Positions 58,901 to 64,000 of a DNA stretch of 64,000 nucleotides are shown piece after piece (positions within the stretch are counted from its first letter, which is position 1; every line of letters starts with the position of its first letter). The DNA is taken from NCBI GenBank assembly GCA_027257055.1, contig JAPVLO010000007.1, positions 7,874,001-7,938,000 on the forward strand, read 5' to 3'. The stretch is from Cephalopachus bancanus. Taxonomy: Eukaryota; Chordata; Mammalia; Primates; Tarsiidae. The notes under the pieces were generated by a model. The model saw only the letters and a list, made by a program, of their open reading frames with translations, had not been told where the DNA came from and did no database searches. Both the position numbers and the translations under genes were made by a program.

Positions 58901-61900
58901 ATACCTGATAGAATTAAAATAAACTCCCTCTTTATCCCCATGGAGTGACACCGTGAGACTACTAGGATGTTCAGGTTCTCACCAACCTCTTCCCCAATGT
59001 CTTGAGTATCCAAAATTTCTGCCTGAATCAAGCACAGGCTGCAGGGTGGTGATTCCCTAGCTCTGTTGTCCCTCTCCTGGTATTCCTGAGGCACCTGCCC
59101 CTCTCCCCAGGACTGGTGATGTAACTGGTGCAGTCCAGTGCAAAATGAAAATGCGGAGCCTCCTTTTAAAAGATTGGCATCAAGATGGAACAGCAGAGCC
59201 GTGGACTGGGCACAGGGCCCATGGTTGCCGTGGCCGTGCACCCACGAAGCCAGCCCTGCCCCTGTGTGCATTGCTGCTCCAAGTGTCCCTGCTCAGGCTG
59301 ACGAGAGCCCCAGCAGGCTGGCTCCCATCTTTCAGACACGTTCTCATCAATGTTTGAGGACTTTTGTCCTTTCTAGAACAATAAGATGATTCTCGGGCTC
59401 ATTTTGTTCCTTCCTTGCCCTGAATTAGAGCCGGCTATTTCTCTGAAGACCCCTGGTTCTTTACAGCACAGGGAATGGCTGGTTAGAAACCAAGAGCTTC
59501 ATATGGAGAAGCCCAGCTTGGGCGCTGAGCATACTCCCTGCTCCCGGGTGTCAGCTGCTTCTGATCTCACAGATCTGGTTTATTTAGTATCATGAGGTCA
59601 CACTGATGGCTCCATTCAAATCCCAGAGCACGGGGTTCCTCTTCATGGCCTACCTTCCATATGTATTTCAACCCCACGGAGAGGACCCTGTCCCCAACCT
59701 CCTCACATGGTGACTCACTTTCTGTTTCCTATGACCCTCGCCAGCAGCCTCCACTCCCGCAAAAAACCAACAACACCATGCTCGACTGCTTTATTCTTTT
59801 TTGTTCTTAAGAGTGTATCCCGCTGCTATATTCATTATTTACTTGGTATTTGTGTGGCTTTTCGATTTGATGTACATTTAGCTTCCTACATCTGTTTGGA
59901 TTTAATAGAAGGATTTGCTGTGTTCATTCTTTTTGTATTTTTTTTTTGGATGACATAAAACATTTTGTATAGTTCAAAAGTCCAGACTGTACAAAGGTAG
60001 CTCCCAAGAAATCCCTAACCCCATCCCTGCCCCTTACCCTCTTCCCACTTATCCCTCAGAGATGACATTTTTACTTCTATTGGTCACCATTTGTATTAGC
60101 TTTTGGCTTATCTTTACTATTTCTATTTTGAAAAAAAAAATCAAATCACATATATTCATGAATCTCACACAAAAGGGAGCAGACTGCATGTCATCTGTTG
60201 CACTTTGCCGGAAAAGCACATTATGCAGCCTCACCTGCAAGCACTGTCTTTACTTTCTGGTATCAGCAGGATGAGATAATGTGTTCATAAAAACATGCTA
60301 ACAGAGCCACTTGTTAACAACAAAAAAAGTGTTCCTTCCAGTGTCCGTTTTTAGAACTTCTCGAAAAAATGAGGGGCTGAGCCAGGTGCTCTCCCAGGCT
60401 CCTTGCTGTTCCAGTGGGCTAAATGATCCTCCCAGGAAGGGCACAGTGGAAGACAGCAATATCCCTCCTGTCTTGGGAACTAAATTCCTATTTATTTCGA
60501 ACTCCAGTAAAATTACGTTTGTTGCTGCAAAAGTTTTCAAGGGCATGTTGGAGACCTGGCGTCTTGGGATGGGGGGGCTGCCGGAAGGAAGAGAGAAATC
60601 GTTAACAGACCAGATGTGGCTCCACATTCCTTGAAGCAAACTCAACATAAAGGAATGGAGGCTTATAGAAAAGTAAAATGAAGGAATAAGTGTTTATTCT
60701 GATCAAGAAATCTTTCTTTAGGAAAAGCTTCACTGACAGGACCCTGTAAATAGTATGTTTCTCTAGTGGATTGAAAAGAATTCCATCTTCAAAAACCTGA
60801 GTCACATTTTTTTCCCAGAAACACTCTTTTGTTTATTACCCATCTATCTGTAGTATCAGAATGCAGACCTTTAAAAAAGTAAAAAGGAATCATAAATCTG
60901 TTGTTGAGGACTTTGGCAGCCGAAGAGTATGAGGAAAGGGTGGGAAGGAAAAACAAACAAGAAATTGTTAGTATTTTTTTTCAAGAACAGTAAGGAGGAA
61001 ATTCAATTTTTTTCTCACTAAATCTGAAAGGTTCCATATTTTGGACTGGTTCACAGTAATGGATGGAAAGTGCTGAAATGCTCCAAATTTACTTATATTA
61101 TGATGCAGGTTAAAATGCTAAATTTGAAATAAGATCACTTATCTGTTCTTAGTGATTTATAAAGCCCTGGTGACATTATAACCCAAACAGAGTAAAAAGC
61201 ATTCCAGTCAGGTTCATGGTTTTCCTAACATCTTCATAAATTCAGTAATACTTAAACATTACCTATGAGAACCATAAAAAGACATTTTGAACTCTTTTTC
61301 TTAACATGCCAGGAATACATAGTAAATACACACTATAAAGTACTATTTTAACAACAGGATTTGTTACATTATCAACTCAGTAGCGTGGGAAACCAAGTCA
61401 GGTATATATCTTTTTTCTCCCCTTTAAATGAGAGGTGTCTTTCCATTTCCCAATACTCTTGGTGCCACAGAAAAGAGGGGCTGAAGGGTAGAGCAGGACA
61501 CAGCTGTCTGTTGAGACCTCTGGGGGGGGTTAGGGATCTAAGGGGAAGAGGTGCATGGCTGGCAGCCAGCTTAGGGACTCCGCACGTAAGGGTCCAGGCT
61601 CTGCCAGAGTATCTGCATAGTTGCTGGGATGTGGGTCGCTCACCATGTGAAAAGACACAAAATGTATGTCTCCACGAGGCACAATGTCAGTGCTGGAGTT
61701 CTGTGTAAATTTAATTATTAGCATGAACTGAAGGTACTGTCATTGTTTAACTCGTCCGACCTTTTAAATGAATAACCAACCTTGAGGCTTAATTGGATTT
61801 TAAAAAAATCCATTTCTAGCCATTGCCTAGTGTTGAAATGAAGTGCTGCATTCTCAGGCAATTGTAAAATCAGTTTTGCGCAAGATCATTTTTTATTATT

Positions 61901-64000
61901 TACAACTTTAAGACGACATTATCCATCTCAGGAAGCATTTTACGCACACGTATGCCTTCTGTAAACAACACAAACATCCACGTATGTACACAGAGGCACG
62001 TCACAGAAGAATCATGGTTTTCCGTCCCCCAGCAGGCTGACTCATCAGCAACCTCCTCACACCAATTACACGAAAACTCGAGCTGGGCATAATGACAGAC
62101 CACTGTTTGCAAATCTCTTAGCCTCAGCCAGTCTCATCTTTGTAATAAGAAAAAAAATCCTTGAGGAAGCTTTTTACCAAATCACATTTTGACCATTAAA
62201 CCTTTCTTGAAGAAGGTCATTTATTTTTATGGAAAGAAATGAACAATTAAAATGGCATAAGCAGAAATAGTCCTGGTCTGGAAATCAGAAAGTTGATGAT
62301 TCTGGTTCTAGCCTGTGACCTTGGCGCACTCTTACATGGGTCTCAGTTTCCCCATCAGGAACAAGGGGAGGCAGGGATGAGGTGAGATGTTCTCTCTCCC
62401 CTCCAAGTTGATAAAAACGGAGGTCTAATATGGTGTCCTGGGTCAGAACACCAAGTTAAAAAAGAAAAAAACACTTGAGTCCCTCAGCATTGCCTCTGAG
62501 AAAAAGACCAAATGATGCAAGCCAGGACCTTTTGCTTCCCTTACAACATCTATAAAATGAAAGCAGTGGTGATTACTAATGGCAGAATTTGGATGGCTAG
62601 CTAAACGCAATTACAGAACTACAGTTGACAAACAGAAAATGCTCAACCCAGTAGTCTATTTTAACTGAGCCCAATTGAAATATGCACTGTGTTGAACAGG
62701 GCCTCATTTAAATGGTCTGTTTTAGCCAGATCACAGAGCTCATGTGGCCAACCACACCATTATCCCTGGGCATTCAGGACAGTCCAGGGAGCTAATTTGG
62801 ACAATTGGACAAATGATTATTTTCTTTTGCCTCAATTGACCAGACAATTGTGCACAAGTCTTTGCCATTTGACCCTGTGGAATGTCCCTTTGTGTAGTAA
62901 GAGAACCCAGCTGTAGACGGGTACAATGACATCCATCTGAGGTGGCATGGAATTGGGGACAAGATACACACAGATGACGCCCACTGTCTAACTCTCAGTC
63001 CTATGTCAGAAACACTTCCGGGGGAGTTCAGGCCCTCACTAGTTCATTCTAATGCCAGCCACTTAGAAGGAGGTTGTTTCCCCTCCGTTTCAAAACAGAA
63101 TTAAACTTCTGGGAAGAAATGAAAATTTACCATAACTAATAAATGAATTAGAACCACGAAGAAGCAGGAAACTCTCAGCGCTAACCTGCCTTCCCTACAC
63201 CCAACTCATGGGCATCTATCTCTCCTGGGAAAAGGTCTCTCCACGTGGTCCCCTCACAGTCTGACTCGAATAAGGAAGATCATTATCAGGGCAGTATGTA
63301 GCGTCTATACTGTCCTGTTACATTGAGATATAAGTTGTGCTGGCCTCGGCAATGTGTTCAGCTGTGGCTGTGCAACAATGGCAAGCGGACCAGAAGTCTG
63401 GAATGCTCCAACTTTGGGTTAGGATCAGACGTCTCATAGGATGTCTGCTAAGTTCACCAGAGAAATTCTACATCCAGGCTGTTTTCCTATAGCCAAGGTG
63501 AGCATTCAGTGGGGACTCCCAGATTCCCGGCCTCTAGGCAAGTCACACCTCCAGTACAGGGTCCGAGTCTTGGCAGTGCTCTGTCAGCAGCAATGTTTCA
63601 GATTATATCACCACATCCTTGAAGCGCCATTTTAAGACTGGGCCACTAAAGACTTTGTCAGGAACATAACCCTAGAGGTCACCAACCAGGAATTGCACAC
63701 ACCCGGAGCCCACACATGCACACATGTGTTGCCACCTTGACACAGTCCCCTTCAGGATGGAGAACTTTTAAAATGTTATCGCCGCTGATCAGAATGTTCT
63801 TGAACTCTATGGCAAATGCCTTTTCTTTGAGAGTGAATAGGACTCCTAGACAGAGCCAATGGCTGATGAGCTAGTTGGAGAAATGTAATTTCTAGTTGAA
63901 AAGCAAGCGAGAGCACGGTGAAGAGGGGCTGCTTTGGCAAGGTTTGTTGATAGACTCTGAAGAGCATCGCTGTGAGCAACAGCAGCATCTCAGGGCGAGA

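Larger units (their letters stand above)
55540..64000. other. Flank beyond NPEPL1, no coding exon recognised
   Basis: 8.5 kb of mostly unique, partly AT-rich DNA with a truncated Alu (57548), an old L1 piece (58560) and MIR-like traces near 62300. In mammals STX16 lies upstream of NPEPL1 on the same strand. None of its coding sequence was recognised here, so it should lie past 64000; part of its 3' UTR could be present. Confidence 0.55.

Overview
The window is vertebrate nuclear DNA, most likely from a primate outside the monkeys and apes. It holds split genes with GT-AG introns, a CpG-island promoter, and many Alu-type SINEs with poly(A) tails and target-site duplications. The Alus derive from the old AluJ type and share private changes (GGCTCAGCCTGTAATCCC head, gagacctcatctctacaataaat, acttggaaggctgagg). 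No AluS/Y-like copy was seen. That suggests a tarsier or strepsirrhine, but the species is inference.

There are two loci. On the minus strand, 54115 down to 34486, lies a complete 12-exon NPEPL1 gene (probable aminopeptidase, family M17). It encodes 522 residues with every splice site and the M17 metal/catalytic motifs intact. It starts in a CpG island at about 53.6-54.5 kb, with an ETS/YY1-like motif on the start codon, and ends at an ATTAAA signal near 34.03 kb. Just upstream of the promoter is a tandem array of about 250-285 bp units.

On the plus strand, 4.1-33 kb, lies the main finding: the decayed 3' half of a PIEZO-type mechanosensitive channel gene. Eleven exon remnants (two more tentative) are collinear with the last ~800 residues of PIEZO1/PIEZO2: last blade units, intracellular linker, anchor, outer pore helix, cap, inner pore helix and C-terminal domain. 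Many keep splice sites, but several carry in-frame stops and frameshifts, so the locus is a unitary (intron-bearing) pseudogene, closer to PIEZO2 than PIEZO1 at the positions I can compare from memory. It converges tail-to-tail on NPEPL1.

The rest is repeat or unrecognised. At 17.5-28.3 kb the largest relic intron is filled by nested antisense L1s, Alus, a solo ERV LTR and a hAT-Charlie (MER5-like) element. Two strand-asymmetric satellites, CCATCC-rich at 10.2-10.8 kb and GGATGG-rich at 14.6-15.4 kb, bracket relic exons. A hAT transposase relic sits in NPEPL1 intron 6. From 55.5 to 64 kb no coding exon was recognised.
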